A stretch of DNA of 7,815 nucleotides from JBBDXA01 sp040902585 (GTDB lineage Bacteria; Planctomycetota; Phycisphaerae; Phycisphaerales; Phycisphaeraceae), in contig JBBDXA010000043.1 of the NCBI GenBank assembly GCA_040902585.1, forward strand, positions 1-7,815. Reading direction: 5' to 3'. Under the pieces are notes generated by a model. That model worked only from the letters and a program-made list of their open reading frames with translations. It was not told the origin of the DNA and did no database searches. A program made the position numbers and the translations under genes. Positions 1-6,858 of this stretch are shown here, one piece after another; position 1 is the stretch's first letter, and each line of letters starts with the position of its first letter.

Positions 1-447
1 TTCGAAGACGAGCACGCCGTTCACCACGCCCTGCACCGCGCAGACGCTTCGCCGCGCCCGCAGGTCGAGAATTTTTCCCAGGATGACGAAGCGATCGCCC
101 GGCAAGACCTGCCCGCGGAACTTCACGCCGTCCACCCCGGCAAAGCCCACGAAGCCTTCGACCTTGCCATACGTTTTCATCACGAAGCCTCCGACCTGAG
201 CCGCCGCTTCGATCATGAGCACACCAGGGAAAAGGGGTCGGCCGGGGATGTGATCTGGCACCCAGAACTCATCATGGCGGACGTCCTTGTAGGCCACGAA
301 CGTCCGTTCGGTTTCGTTGACCATCACCACGGCATCGAGCATGCGCATGTGGCCGCGCTGCGGGTTGACTGCTTCGATCGCGTCAACGCCGTACATCACG
401 TTGTTCATGTCAACGGTGGCAATATCAACAAAGAGCGGCCGCGGCAT
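1..447 (-). CDS. FabZ-like 3-hydroxyacyl-ACP dehydratase, 3' end cut by the window edge
   Basis: Likely dehydrates 3-hydroxyacyl-ACP to trans-2-enoyl-ACP in cytosolic type II fatty-acid synthesis. The 149 visible codons are open from the ATG at 447 to base 1, with no stop reached, so the C-terminus is missing; family members are usually about 140-160 residues, so little is lost. The hot-dog-fold active-site stretch is intact: residues 65-84 read DHIPGRPLFPGVLMIEAAAQ, giving the expected catalytic His66 and Glu80 and the PG turns. The N-terminal part (LFVDIATVDMNNVMYGVDAIEAV) fits the long FabZ variants in which a D-x-I/L segment precedes the core. The start is supported by AGGAG at 456-460, 8 nt before the ATG. 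A possible -10 (TATTCT, 492-497) lies upstream but has no good -35. It might instead be a FabA-like or specialised dehydratase; the fold assignment is firm, the exact substrate is not. Confidence 0.88.
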   Translation of the reverse strand, partial: MPRPLFVDIATVDMNNVMYGVDAIEAVNPQRGHMRMLDAVVMVNETERTFVAYKDVRHDEFWVPDHIPGRPLFPGVLMIEAAAQVGGFVMKTYGKVEGFVGFAGVDGVKFRGQVLPGDRFVILGKILDLRARRSVCAVQGVVNGVLVFE

Positions 448-617
448 GGCATTTACTCCTGAACCCGAGCAGGCAGGCGTCGGGAGGGCACAGAATAGCA
501 AGCCGCGCCGCAGTCGCGAGTCGAGTGCCTTCGTCCCGCGCGGGTCCGCCGGTCCTGCGACAATCGCCGGGGCGTCAGGCCCACCGGGACTGGGCAACAC
601 TCCGCGTGATGGAAAGA

Positions 618-818
618 TCAGGATTCGCCCGCTTCGTCACCGCCGCCTTCGGTCCGGCCTTCCAGAACCTTCGTGCGCAACGCCTGAGCGATGTTTTTCA
701 CATCCTGCATCGCCTTGCGCACACGGGTGCCGGCCGCCTTGTTGCCGCCGGCCGCCTTCATCACGTCATCCTCAATCGAGGCGAGGACGGATTTCAATTG
801 TTCGTAAGTTTCAAGCAT
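618..818 (-). CDS. Hc1-like (histone H1-like) small DNA-binding protein
   Basis: A 66-residue protein beginning MLETYEQLKSVLASIEDD. Its core, residues 21-46 (KAAGGNKAAGTRVRKAMQDV and on to ALR), matches the conserved N-terminal segment of chlamydial Hc1, which carries the same GNKAA-x-RVR pattern; such proteins condense the nucleoid in Chlamydiae and occur widely in Planctomycetes. Unlike chlamydial Hc1, it has no long lysine/alanine tail: it ends in an acidic, glycine-rich stretch (EGRTEGGGDEAGES). A role in DNA binding is inferred from the family; the short form may have another partner. An upstream in-frame ATG at 887 exists, but the start at 818 is preferred because AGGAG (826-830) precedes it by 7 nt and the extra 23 residues look non-conserved and lie ahead of the likely promoter start site. 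It stands alone, 170 bp before the dehydratase gene and 127 bp after the hydrolase gene. Confidence 0.85.
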   Translation of the reverse strand: MLETYEQLKSVLASIEDDVMKAAGGNKAAGTRVRKAMQDVKNIAQALRTKVLEGRTEGGGDEAGES

Positions 819-887
819 CGGAGCACTCCTGCAAAGCGTCGAATCGGCCCGCCAATCCCGTGGCGAACCTGCTTTCGCGCGGGCCAT

Positions 888-916
888 AGACTATCCGCCG
901 GGCGGGTTTCGGGCAA
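888..916 (-). promoter_or_regulatory. Possible sigma70-type promoter of the Hc1-like gene
   Basis: On the minus strand TTGCCC (911-916) is followed after exactly 17 nt by TAGTCT (888-893). Transcription would start near 881, giving a leader of about 60 nt before the AGGAG and the ATG at 818. This would exclude the upstream ATG at 887. Hexamer matches are only fair, so this is a prediction. Confidence 0.35.
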
Positions 917-945
917 GAAATCGCCGTGTTCGCTGTTTCACCCCG

Positions 946-1497
946 TCACTTCACCAGCCTGCTCAACGCCTTGAACCGCTCCGACCCCGCCTCATGCTGC
1001 AACTCAAACAGCACAGACTCCACCGTCACAGGTACCGCGCCCGCCTGAATCAATCGCTGCACCGCGGTCTCCCGATCGATCGCGCTGCGTGATGTGATCG
1101 CATCAGTGACGAAGGCCGTGACGTAACCCGCCTCGATCAGGTCCAGGCACGTCTGCAAGACGCACACGTGAGCCTCGATCCCGCAGACGATCACCGAATG
1201 CACCCGCTTCTCCAAGAGCTTCGCCCGCACCGGCTCGATGCACGCGGAAAACTTCAGCTTCTCCTCCACGCACGCCGCGCCCGCCAGCCGCGCCGCAATC
1301 GCCGGGACCGTCGGCCCCAGTCCGCGCGGGTACTGCTCCGTCGCCAGCACAGGCACCTCTAATAGATTCGCCCCGTCAATCAACCGCCCGACGGATTCCA
1401 CTAGCTCCTCGCCGCCCGCCATCGCCGGCACCAGTTTCTCCTGCACATCAACAACGAGCAGCGCGGAACGACCAATCATGAATCGTGGGAGTGACAT
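946..1497 (-). CDS. Isochorismatase-family (ISOC1/2-type) cysteine hydrolase
   Basis: A 183-residue alpha/beta hydrolase of the isochorismatase-like superfamily, cytosolic by lack of any signal peptide. The three catalytic positions are present: Asp17 in LLVVDVQEKL, a Lys near 80 in EEKLKFSA, and Cys112 in GIEAHVCVLQT. The GIEAHVC-LQT segment, the following DAITSRS stretch and the C-terminal SVLFEL element are typical of the ISOC1/ISOC2 branch rather than of nicotinamidases or true EntB isochorismatases. The substrate of that branch is poorly defined, and none can be named here; there is no siderophore or NAD gene beside it. Starts at ATG 1497 (MSLPRF) or ATG 1479 (MIGRSA) are both possible and neither has a Shine-Dalgarno sequence; longer in-frame sequence up to 1620 runs through a hairpin repeat and into the neighbouring gene, so it is rejected. 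The first start is chosen because of a TACAAT box just ahead of it. Confidence 0.9.
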   Translation of the reverse strand: MSLPRFMIGRSALLVVDVQEKLVPAMAGGEELVESVGRLIDGANLLEVPVLATEQYPRGLGPTVPAIAARLAGAACVEEKLKFSACIEPVRAKLLEKRVHSVIVCGIEAHVCVLQTCLDLIEAGYVTAFVTDAITSRSAIDRETAVQRLIQAGAVPVTVESVLFELQHEAGSERFKALSRLVK

Positions 1498-1503
1498 GCA
1501 ACG

Positions 1504-1509
1504 ATTGTA
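1504..1509 (-). promoter_or_regulatory. Possible -10 box for a leaderless hydrolase transcript
   Basis: TACAAT on the minus strand lies 6 nt before the ATG at 1497, so transcription would begin at or next to the start codon. This would explain the lack of a ribosome binding site. No convincing -35 lies 16-18 nt upstream (only TTGCAG at a 14-nt spacing), so support is weak. Confidence 0.25.
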
Positions 1510-1537
1510 CGCGATCCCATCTCCTGCAATCGCCACC

Positions 1538-1569
1538 CAAAGCCCACCCACTCCCGTGGGTGGGTCCCC
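1538..1569 (-). repeat. Hairpin repeat element, copy 1
   Basis: A 32-bp sequence identical to the copy at 2636-2667. It contains a perfect 9-bp stem (CCCACCCAC at 1543-1551, GTGGGTGGG at 1556-1564) around a 4-nt loop. On the minus strand it begins 11 nt after the stop codon of the helix-turn-helix gene and is followed by CTTTG. It may act as a weak transcription terminator or 3'-end stabiliser, or be a REP-like dispersed palindrome; there is no long T tract. Confidence 0.85.
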
Positions 1570-1580
1570 GCATCCTCCCC

Positions 1581-2534
1581 TCACTCCGACCCTGTCAACT
1601 TCCTCTGCGACTTCCCCCATTCGCCCGCCCCAAACGGATACTCCACATCACTGCCCAGCAGCAATCCGCCCGACACATGGCGCACAAACTGATTCCACCA
1701 GAACATCGGATCCTTCTTGCCGTGCTTGAGCGTGTCCCATCCCGTGCAGTCCATGCAGGCCATGCGAAACGCATGCGGCCCATCAGGCAACCGCGGCAAA
1801 TCCAGCGGCGAGCGCTCGCCCAGAAAATCCTGCACCCGCAGCGGCGGCAGCGCGGCATACAGCCAGCGCACCAGCTTGCCGCAGGGTTGCCACTTCCCGT
1901 TCACATCCACCGTCCCAGGACAACGCCAGTTCCACCCGCTGAACACCACCCCATATCGCGGGTCCAGCCTCTCGCGCGGCACCCGCCAGACCTCCTGCGT
2001 CCAATCCGCAGGCACCCGCTTCCACAAATACTGCCACAGCGATCCCCACACCGCGTCAGGCGTCTTGCCATCCTTATGCTGCGGATCACGCACCCCATCC
2101 CACCACACCCACGGCGAAGGCTTCCCAAAGTAATTGTCCCCGCCCGGATGCTCCCACCGCGCCTGCACCAGCCCCTTCTTGATCCATTGCCCCACGACCT
2201 CGAAGCACACGCCCAGCTTGTCCGCCGCGTCCCGCTGCCGCATGCCCGGCCAGGGATTCGCCACCGGCTTGAGCAACAGTTGAAGTGACTCACCGCAAAG
2301 CTGCACCCGATGCGCCATCTTCTTCTCCCAGTCATCGCGATAGGTGATGATGAAGTGAAAGTCGCTGATCCGCGTATCGCTGGCGCGCAGGGCCACGCAC
2401 CAGTCCCGCATCGGCTGCGTGACGATCTTTCTTTCAAGCATCCGCCGCCGCGCCGCAGCAAACTCTGGATCGCGCTTGATCCGCTCGCAAACCTTGTCCC
2501 ACGCATCAATCAGGCGATGGTCGATTTCATCCAT
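1581..2534 (-). CDS. Uncharacterised protein with predicted helix-turn-helix and four paired cysteines
   Basis: A 317-residue protein that I do not recognise as a named family. Residues 1-35 are charged and helical; residues about 98-122 (MRQRDAADKLGVCFEVVGQW and on) look like a MerR- or excisionase-style helix-turn-helix, followed by a short Trp/Gly-rich wing (EHPGGDNYFGKPSPWVWWDG). Cysteines 205 and 218 (WRCPG, QPCGK) and 260 and 263 (ACMDC) are spaced as in a zinc ribbon. Tryptophan is strikingly frequent from residue 140 onward. No signal peptide or membrane segment is visible. DNA or RNA binding is an inference from these two elements. The start at 2534 is supported by GGAGAC (2541-2546) 6-8 nt upstream and by a good promoter; the reading frame stays open to 2645, but that extension crosses the promoter. 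The gene is flanked by two identical hairpin repeats. Confidence 0.75.
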   Translation of the reverse strand: MDEIDHRLIDAWDKVCERIKRDPEFAAARRRMLERKIVTQPMRDWCVALRASDTRISDFHFIITYRDDWEKKMAHRVQLCGESLQLLLKPVANPWPGMRQRDAADKLGVCFEVVGQWIKKGLVQARWEHPGGDNYFGKPSPWVWWDGVRDPQHKDGKTPDAVWGSLWQYLWKRVPADWTQEVWRVPRERLDPRYGVVFSGWNWRCPGTVDVNGKWQPCGKLVRWLYAALPPLRVQDFLGERSPLDLPRLPDGPHAFRMACMDCTGWDTLKHGKKDPMFWWNQFVRHVSGGLLLGSDVEYPFGAGEWGKSQRKLTGSE

Positions 2535-2571
2535 GGCAATGTCTCCGGCAAGAGGTGAACGACAGAGACAT

Positions 2572-2600
2572 ATGTTAGCACATTGTACGGTAATTGACAA
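2572..2600 (-). promoter_or_regulatory. Sigma70-type promoter of the helix-turn-helix gene
   Basis: On the minus strand TTGTCA (2595-2600) and TAACAT (2572-2577) are separated by exactly 17 nt; each matches the consensus at five of six and four of six positions. Transcription would begin near 2565, leaving a leader of about 30 nt with a GGAG ribosome binding site. It makes this gene its own transcription unit, separate from the exported-protein gene upstream. Confidence 0.6.
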
Positions 2601-2635
2601 CCCCCTGAATTCGAAGTGATTCCAGCAGTCACCGG

Positions 2636-2667
2636 CAAAGCCCACCCACTCCCGTGGGTGGGTCCCC
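2636..2667 (-). repeat. Hairpin repeat element, copy 2
   Basis: Identical over 32 bp to 1538-1569, with stems at 2641-2649 and 2654-2662. On the minus strand it lies 26 nt after the stop codon of the exported-protein gene, in the same orientation relative to the preceding gene as copy 1, and upstream of the promoter at 2572-2600. The shared position after a stop codon suggests a 3'-end role. Confidence 0.85.
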
Positions 2668-2693
2668 CTCCCCCGAACGCCCCCATTGACTCA

Positions 2694-3278
2694 CTACTTC
2701 CCCCCATCCCACCGACTCACAAATCTCTTCAAACCGACCTGGTACTCGCCATCCCCGCAAGTAAACGTCCCCACAAACGCCGCGCCGCCGAGATACTCAT
2801 GACGGACCGTATAGAGTTGCTGCGACTTCGTCTCGGCACCCACCGCGCCCCACTTGCCGCGATTATAGGTCAGCGTACCCGTGAACCGCAGCAGCGCACC
2901 AGCCTTGATCGCCGCGGCTTCCTCCTGTGACATGCGCAGTTCGATCGGCGCGCCGCGGAAGATGCGCATAGGCCTCTCGGCCGAAGCCTTCGGCTGCTCG
3001 CCCAATTCGCCCTCAGTGCTCAGCTCCGCGACGCCGTCCCTCCATTTCACATTCTTGATCTTCACCGTGAACTGGATTCGCTTGTCCTTGAATTCCTTCT
3101 CGAAGGCATCGAGCAGGGCGGTGAACGCGGCATCGGACTGAACCGACGTCTCGCCTTTGCGGTGCTTGGCACCGAGAACCTGAACCTGGGCGATCCAGGT
3201 GGAAAGTGGCGTAGGCGTGTCGGCAGCGATGCCGACGGCGCAGATGCAAAGGAGGATGAAGTGCGATCGTGGTTTCAT
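2694..3278 (-). CDS. Small exported protein of unknown function
   Basis: A 194-residue protein starting MKPRSHFILLCICAVGIAADT: a short basic start, a hydrophobic core of about 12 residues and small residues near 16-19 form a Sec signal peptide with likely cleavage around residue 18-19. The two cysteines in the core (11 and 13) lack the small residue before Cys required for a lipobox, so it is not an obvious lipoprotein. The mature part has alternating charged and hydrophobic strands (RIQFTVKIKNVKWRDGVAEL; LLRFTGTLTYN), suggesting a beta-rich, possibly OB-like, fold (inference). One cysteine remains in the mature part (Cys174). The frame is open upstream to 3410 but that part overlaps the end of the next gene and looks non-coding; the signal peptide decides the start at 3278. 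The ribosome binding site is weak (GAAGAG, about 13 nt away) and sits in a small AAGAG/CTCTT hairpin. Confidence 0.75.
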   Translation of the reverse strand: MKPRSHFILLCICAVGIAADTPTPLSTWIAQVQVLGAKHRKGETSVQSDAAFTALLDAFEKEFKDKRIQFTVKIKNVKWRDGVAELSTEGELGEQPKASAERPMRIFRGAPIELRMSQEEAAAIKAGALLRFTGTLTYNRGKWGAVGAETKSQQLYTVRHEYLGGAAFVGTFTCGDGEYQVGLKRFVSRWDGGK

Positions 3279-3323
3279 GAAAAGAGTTTGATCTCTTCGC
3301 CAGTGAGTAGGAGGCGGTGGCGT

Positions 3324-3351
3324 AGGGTGGCTTTGAAGATTCGACCACCCT
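3324..3351. repeat. Inverted repeat between two genes
   Basis: AGGGTGG (3324-3330) and CCACCCT (3345-3351) form a perfect 7-bp stem with a 14-nt loop. On the minus strand it begins 27 nt after the stop codon of the low-GC unknown gene, so it may help end that transcript, though no T tract follows. Confidence 0.5.
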
Positions 3352-3378
3352 GTTTGCTCGCTGTCCCGGCGCGCGGTG

Positions 3379-4239
3379 TTACCCAGGTGGCTCTTGAATG
3401 TCGATCTCACTTAGAGTCTCCATAATAAGATTGACATTTGGTCTCAAATCAATGGGCGAGGAAAGCTTGATTTCTTTTAGGTATTTTGCACTACGCAATT
3501 GTTCACATTGATCCGCAATCAAACGAAAGACCCCGACCAACTCGATCAATGACATTTCTTGCACGCTGCCAGCATCAACTCCGACTAAGAAGCGGGCCAT
3601 CTTGATTTCCGCATATGCCCGTCCGCTTATCCGAATGTTTGACGAGACGTGGTACTCAAATCTGTTCTTCCTCGCCCAATTGTTGTGGATCATTTGATAC
3701 GTTTGCATTACGCGATTGACGCTTGCTGTATTCACGGCAATTTGATCGGGCCTGATGTCATCATCAGTCTCAATTGAAGGGCTGTCACTTGGCATTGCGA
3801 GCATAGCAGCGGTCATTGCCATTGCCGCGGCATCGACCACCATGTGCTTGAAGGTATCCAAATCAAAGTAAACGGTAGCGAGTGCGGGACGGGTCAATGC
3901 GATGACCTTGTTGATTGTCTTCGAGCTGAGTTTGATTGGCCCGTCCTTCAGGTGATTTATTGCACCGCTGTCGGTTTCATGCCCGCGCAAGAAAACACTA
4001 ATTGCGACATCTACTCGATCGCCGGTGTGCCATCGGAAAAACCCCGATTTGCCATGTCTGGAGAAGTCGACACCGAGCCTCGATTCTGAGTGCATTGAAA
4101 CGTTCTCGGATTGGTCCTTTCCGTCTATTGCGGCTCGGGCGGTAGTGAGCATCGCTGCACGAACGTCAGACTCAACTTTGTCACGAACGAGGTCTTTTGG
4201 CACGTCCCGTAGGACCAATTCGGTATGGTTGATTCTCAT
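3379..4239 (-). CDS. Protein of unknown function with low-GC coding sequence
   Basis: A 286-residue protein, MRINHTELVLRDVPKDLVRD at its start, that I do not recognise. It has no signal peptide, clear transmembrane segment or familiar catalytic motif. Residues about 130-160 hold an Ala/Met-rich hydrophobic stretch (AAAMAMTAAMLAM) followed by an acidic, serine-rich link (SDSPSIETDDD); the rest is mixed alpha/beta with a charged C-terminal helix. The base composition differs plainly from the neighbours: 21 of 60 bases are G or C in 3421-3480, against 43 of 60 in 1801-1860 of the helix-turn-helix gene. Together with its position right after a terminator, this suggests horizontal acquisition. ATG 4239 is chosen; a GTG at 4260 in frame would add seven residues but has GAGG only 1-2 nt away. 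Neither start has a textbook ribosome binding site, and no promoter is visible between the terminator and the start. Confidence 0.72.
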   Translation of the reverse strand: MRINHTELVLRDVPKDLVRDKVESDVRAAMLTTARAAIDGKDQSENVSMHSESRLGVDFSRHGKSGFFRWHTGDRVDVAISVFLRGHETDSGAINHLKDGPIKLSSKTINKVIALTRPALATVYFDLDTFKHMVVDAAAMAMTAAMLAMPSDSPSIETDDDIRPDQIAVNTASVNRVMQTYQMIHNNWARKNRFEYHVSSNIRISGRAYAEIKMARFLVGVDAGSVQEMSLIELVGVFRLIADQCEQLRSAKYLKEIKLSSPIDLRPNVNLIMETLSEIDIQEPPG

Positions 4240-4277
4240 AGTTGTTCCAGCCTTTGGCACGCCTCTTCGGCTCGTGC

Positions 4278-4314
4278 AAAAAAGCAGACGGATGATGTTT
4301 CCACCATCCGTCTG
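4278..4314 (-). terminator. Intrinsic terminator downstream of groEL
   Basis: On the minus strand a perfect 10-bp stem (CAGACGGATG at 4305-4314 pairing with 4285-4294), extended by two pairs beyond one mismatch, is followed directly by GC and six T residues (4278-4283). This is a classical rho-independent terminator. It lies 139 nt after the groEL stop codon and ends 38 nt before the next gene's ATG. The plus strand has no T tract after the hairpin, so it works only leftward. Confidence 0.9.
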
Positions 4315-4453
4315 AGAGGTTTCGAATCAAGTTGTTCGGTCAACCTGGGAAGGTTTGTCCGGTTTATCGACCACGTGCATGTCTCCAATCGAGTGTCGCG
4401 TCGTTCAATATTCTTTCTCATCTTCGTAGGCTACTCTTGTAGCAAATTGCCCC
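4315..4453 (-). other. groEL 3' untranslated region
   Basis: A 139-bp stretch between the groEL stop and the terminator. It holds two small perfect hairpins on either strand: GCTAC-4 nt-GTAGC (4430-4443) and AACCT-4 nt-AGGTT (4342-4355). A 61-codon ORF (4421 to 4236) runs through it and the terminator. I see no recognised RNA family. Confidence 0.5.
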
Positions 4454-6085
<1,632 letters not shown>

Positions 6086-6120
6086 GGGTATGCTTCCTTA
6101 TTTGTTGGTGGTTTGTGTCG

Positions 6121-6149
6121 AGAATGAAATCTCAAATCGTAACTATCAA
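6121..6149 (-). promoter_or_regulatory. Possible separate promoter for groEL
   Basis: TTGATA (6144-6149) and CATTCT (6121-6126) on the minus strand are 17 nt apart. Transcription would begin near 6114, about 30 nt before the ATG. The -35 matches at five of six positions, the -10 at only three, and the region is AT-rich, so a chance match is possible. Confidence 0.3.
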
Positions 6150-6245
6150 ATCTCAAACAAATTCCAAAAAAACAAAACTTCAAATCGGGCCAGTGAGCGG
6201 TTCCACTTTTGTCGTTTGAAGATTGTTCCCTTTGTTTGAGATTTG
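6147..6245. repeat. Nested inverted repeat in the groES-groEL spacer
   Basis: CAAATCTCAAACAAA (6147-6161) and its exact reverse complement (6231-6245) form a 15-bp arm pair 69 bp apart; CTTCAAA (6178-6184) and TTTGAAG (6215-6221) pair inside it, and AGTG/CACT inside that. The AAATCTCAAA word also occurs at 6126-6136. On the minus strand the 7-bp stem is followed by a T-rich run (6163-6177), resembling a weak terminator. Its AT-rich composition contrasts with both flanking genes. Confidence 0.75.
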
Positions 6246-6292
6246 GGGATTGTTGTTTGGAGTTTCGCGGCGTGCGGCGATGTTCGTTGCTA

Positions 6293-6306
6293 CGCCGCAA
6301 GCGGCG
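6293..6306. repeat. Palindrome just after the groES stop
   Basis: CGCCGC-AA-GCGGCG is a 6-bp inverted repeat that begins 12 nt beyond the groES stop codon on the minus strand. It could stabilise the groES message end or attenuate transcription before groEL; no T tract follows. Confidence 0.45.
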
Positions 6307-6318
6307 GGAACCGGGGGA

Positions 6319-6639
6319 TTACTCGATGACCGCGAGGATGTCGTCTTCGCTGACGATGAGCAGTTCCTGATCGTCGAGCTTGATTTCGGTGCCGCCCCAC
6401 TTGGAGAGGAGCACCTTGTCGCCGACCTTCACCTGGAAGGGCGCGCGGGTGCCGCTGTCGAGCATCTTGCCATCGCCGACGGCGATGATGGTCGCCTGCT
6501 GGGGCTTCTCTTTGGCGGACTCGGGCAGGAAGAGGCCGGACTTGGTCTTCGTTTCGCTCTCGGCACGTTTGACGAGGATCTTTTCACCGAGGGGACGGAC
6601 CTTGGTCTTGGACTTGGGGGCGGTCGCGGTAGCAGGCAT
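6319..6639 (-). CDS. groES: Co-chaperonin GroES (10 kDa)
   Basis: Seven-subunit lid of the GroEL chamber in the cytosol. The 106-residue product carries the expected N-terminal beta strand (KVRPLGEKILVKR, 12-25), the mobile loop that docks on GroEL (ESETKTKSGLFLP, 27-39, with the hydrophobic GLFLP tip), the roof hairpin region near GDGKMLDSG, and the family C-terminus WGGTEIKLDDQELLIVSEDD followed by ILAVIE. It is about ten residues longer than the common 95-97 because of an N-terminal Ala/Thr/Lys-rich extension (MPATATAPKSKT). The start is fixed by AAGGAG (6646-6651) 6 nt upstream. groEL follows on the same strand. Confidence 0.98.
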   Translation of the reverse strand: MPATATAPKSKTKVRPLGEKILVKRAESETKTKSGLFLPESAKEKPQQATIIAVGDGKMLDSGTRAPFQVKVGDKVLLSKWGGTEIKLDDQELLIVSEDDILAVIE

Positions 6640-6659
6640 GAGAGACTCCTTAGGGGTTC

Positions 6660-6672
6660 GCCGAAGTTCGGC
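6660..6672. promoter_or_regulatory. Palindrome upstream of the groES ribosome binding site
   Basis: GCCGAA-G-TTCGGC is a perfect 13-bp inverted repeat centred 27 nt before the groES start. Its placement suits an operator, but no known regulator site is matched. The CIRCE element of HrcA (TTAGCACTC-N9-GAGTGCTAA) is not present between 6640 and 6858. Confidence 0.35.
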
Positions 6673-6708
6673 AGGTTTGGGGTTGAGTGGTACGTTCAGT
6701 CAATCTAT

Positions 6709-6852
6709 TAACCACAGATGAACACAGATATACACAGATGAGGAACTCGGATTGTGAATCTCAGTACTCAGATTTCAAATCTCGATTCCCTTGCATTGAT
6801 CATCTGTATTCATCTGTGTGCATCTGTGTGCATCTGTGTTCATCTGTGGTTT
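6709..6852. repeat. Large inverted repeat of 10-bp CACAGATG units
   Basis: The left arm (6711-6740) holds three 10-bp units containing CACAGAT; the right arm (6801-6850) holds five 10-bp units of CATCTGTG type. The left 30 bp pair with 6821-6850 at 28 of 30 positions, and the pairing runs a further 2 bp outward (AA/TT). The 60-80-bp loop contains a 13-bp palindrome (6770-6782, AGATTT-C-AAATCT). The element begins 6 bp from the receiver gene's stop and fills most of the space before groES. No gene is seen inside. Confidence 0.9.
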
Positions 6853-6858
6853 CACTTC

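Noticed and set aside
1498..1620. N-terminal extension of the isochorismatase-family protein
   Set aside because: It would read through the hairpin repeat and overlap the preceding gene's end; family homology begins only after residue 42 of that longer frame.
1485..2288. A 267-codon ORF on the plus strand
   Set aside because: It is antisense to the helix-turn-helix gene and part of the hydrolase, and is rich in Pro, Arg and His as expected of a shadow frame; the minus-strand gene has a promoter and ribosome binding site.
3279..3410. N-terminal extension of the exported protein
   Set aside because: It overlaps the end of the upstream gene, crosses an inverted repeat, and would bury the signal peptide inside the protein.
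6801..6850. CRISPR-like array of five repeats
   Set aside because: The units are contiguous 10-bp repeats with no spacers and are mirrored by an inverted arm, so this is not a CRISPR array.
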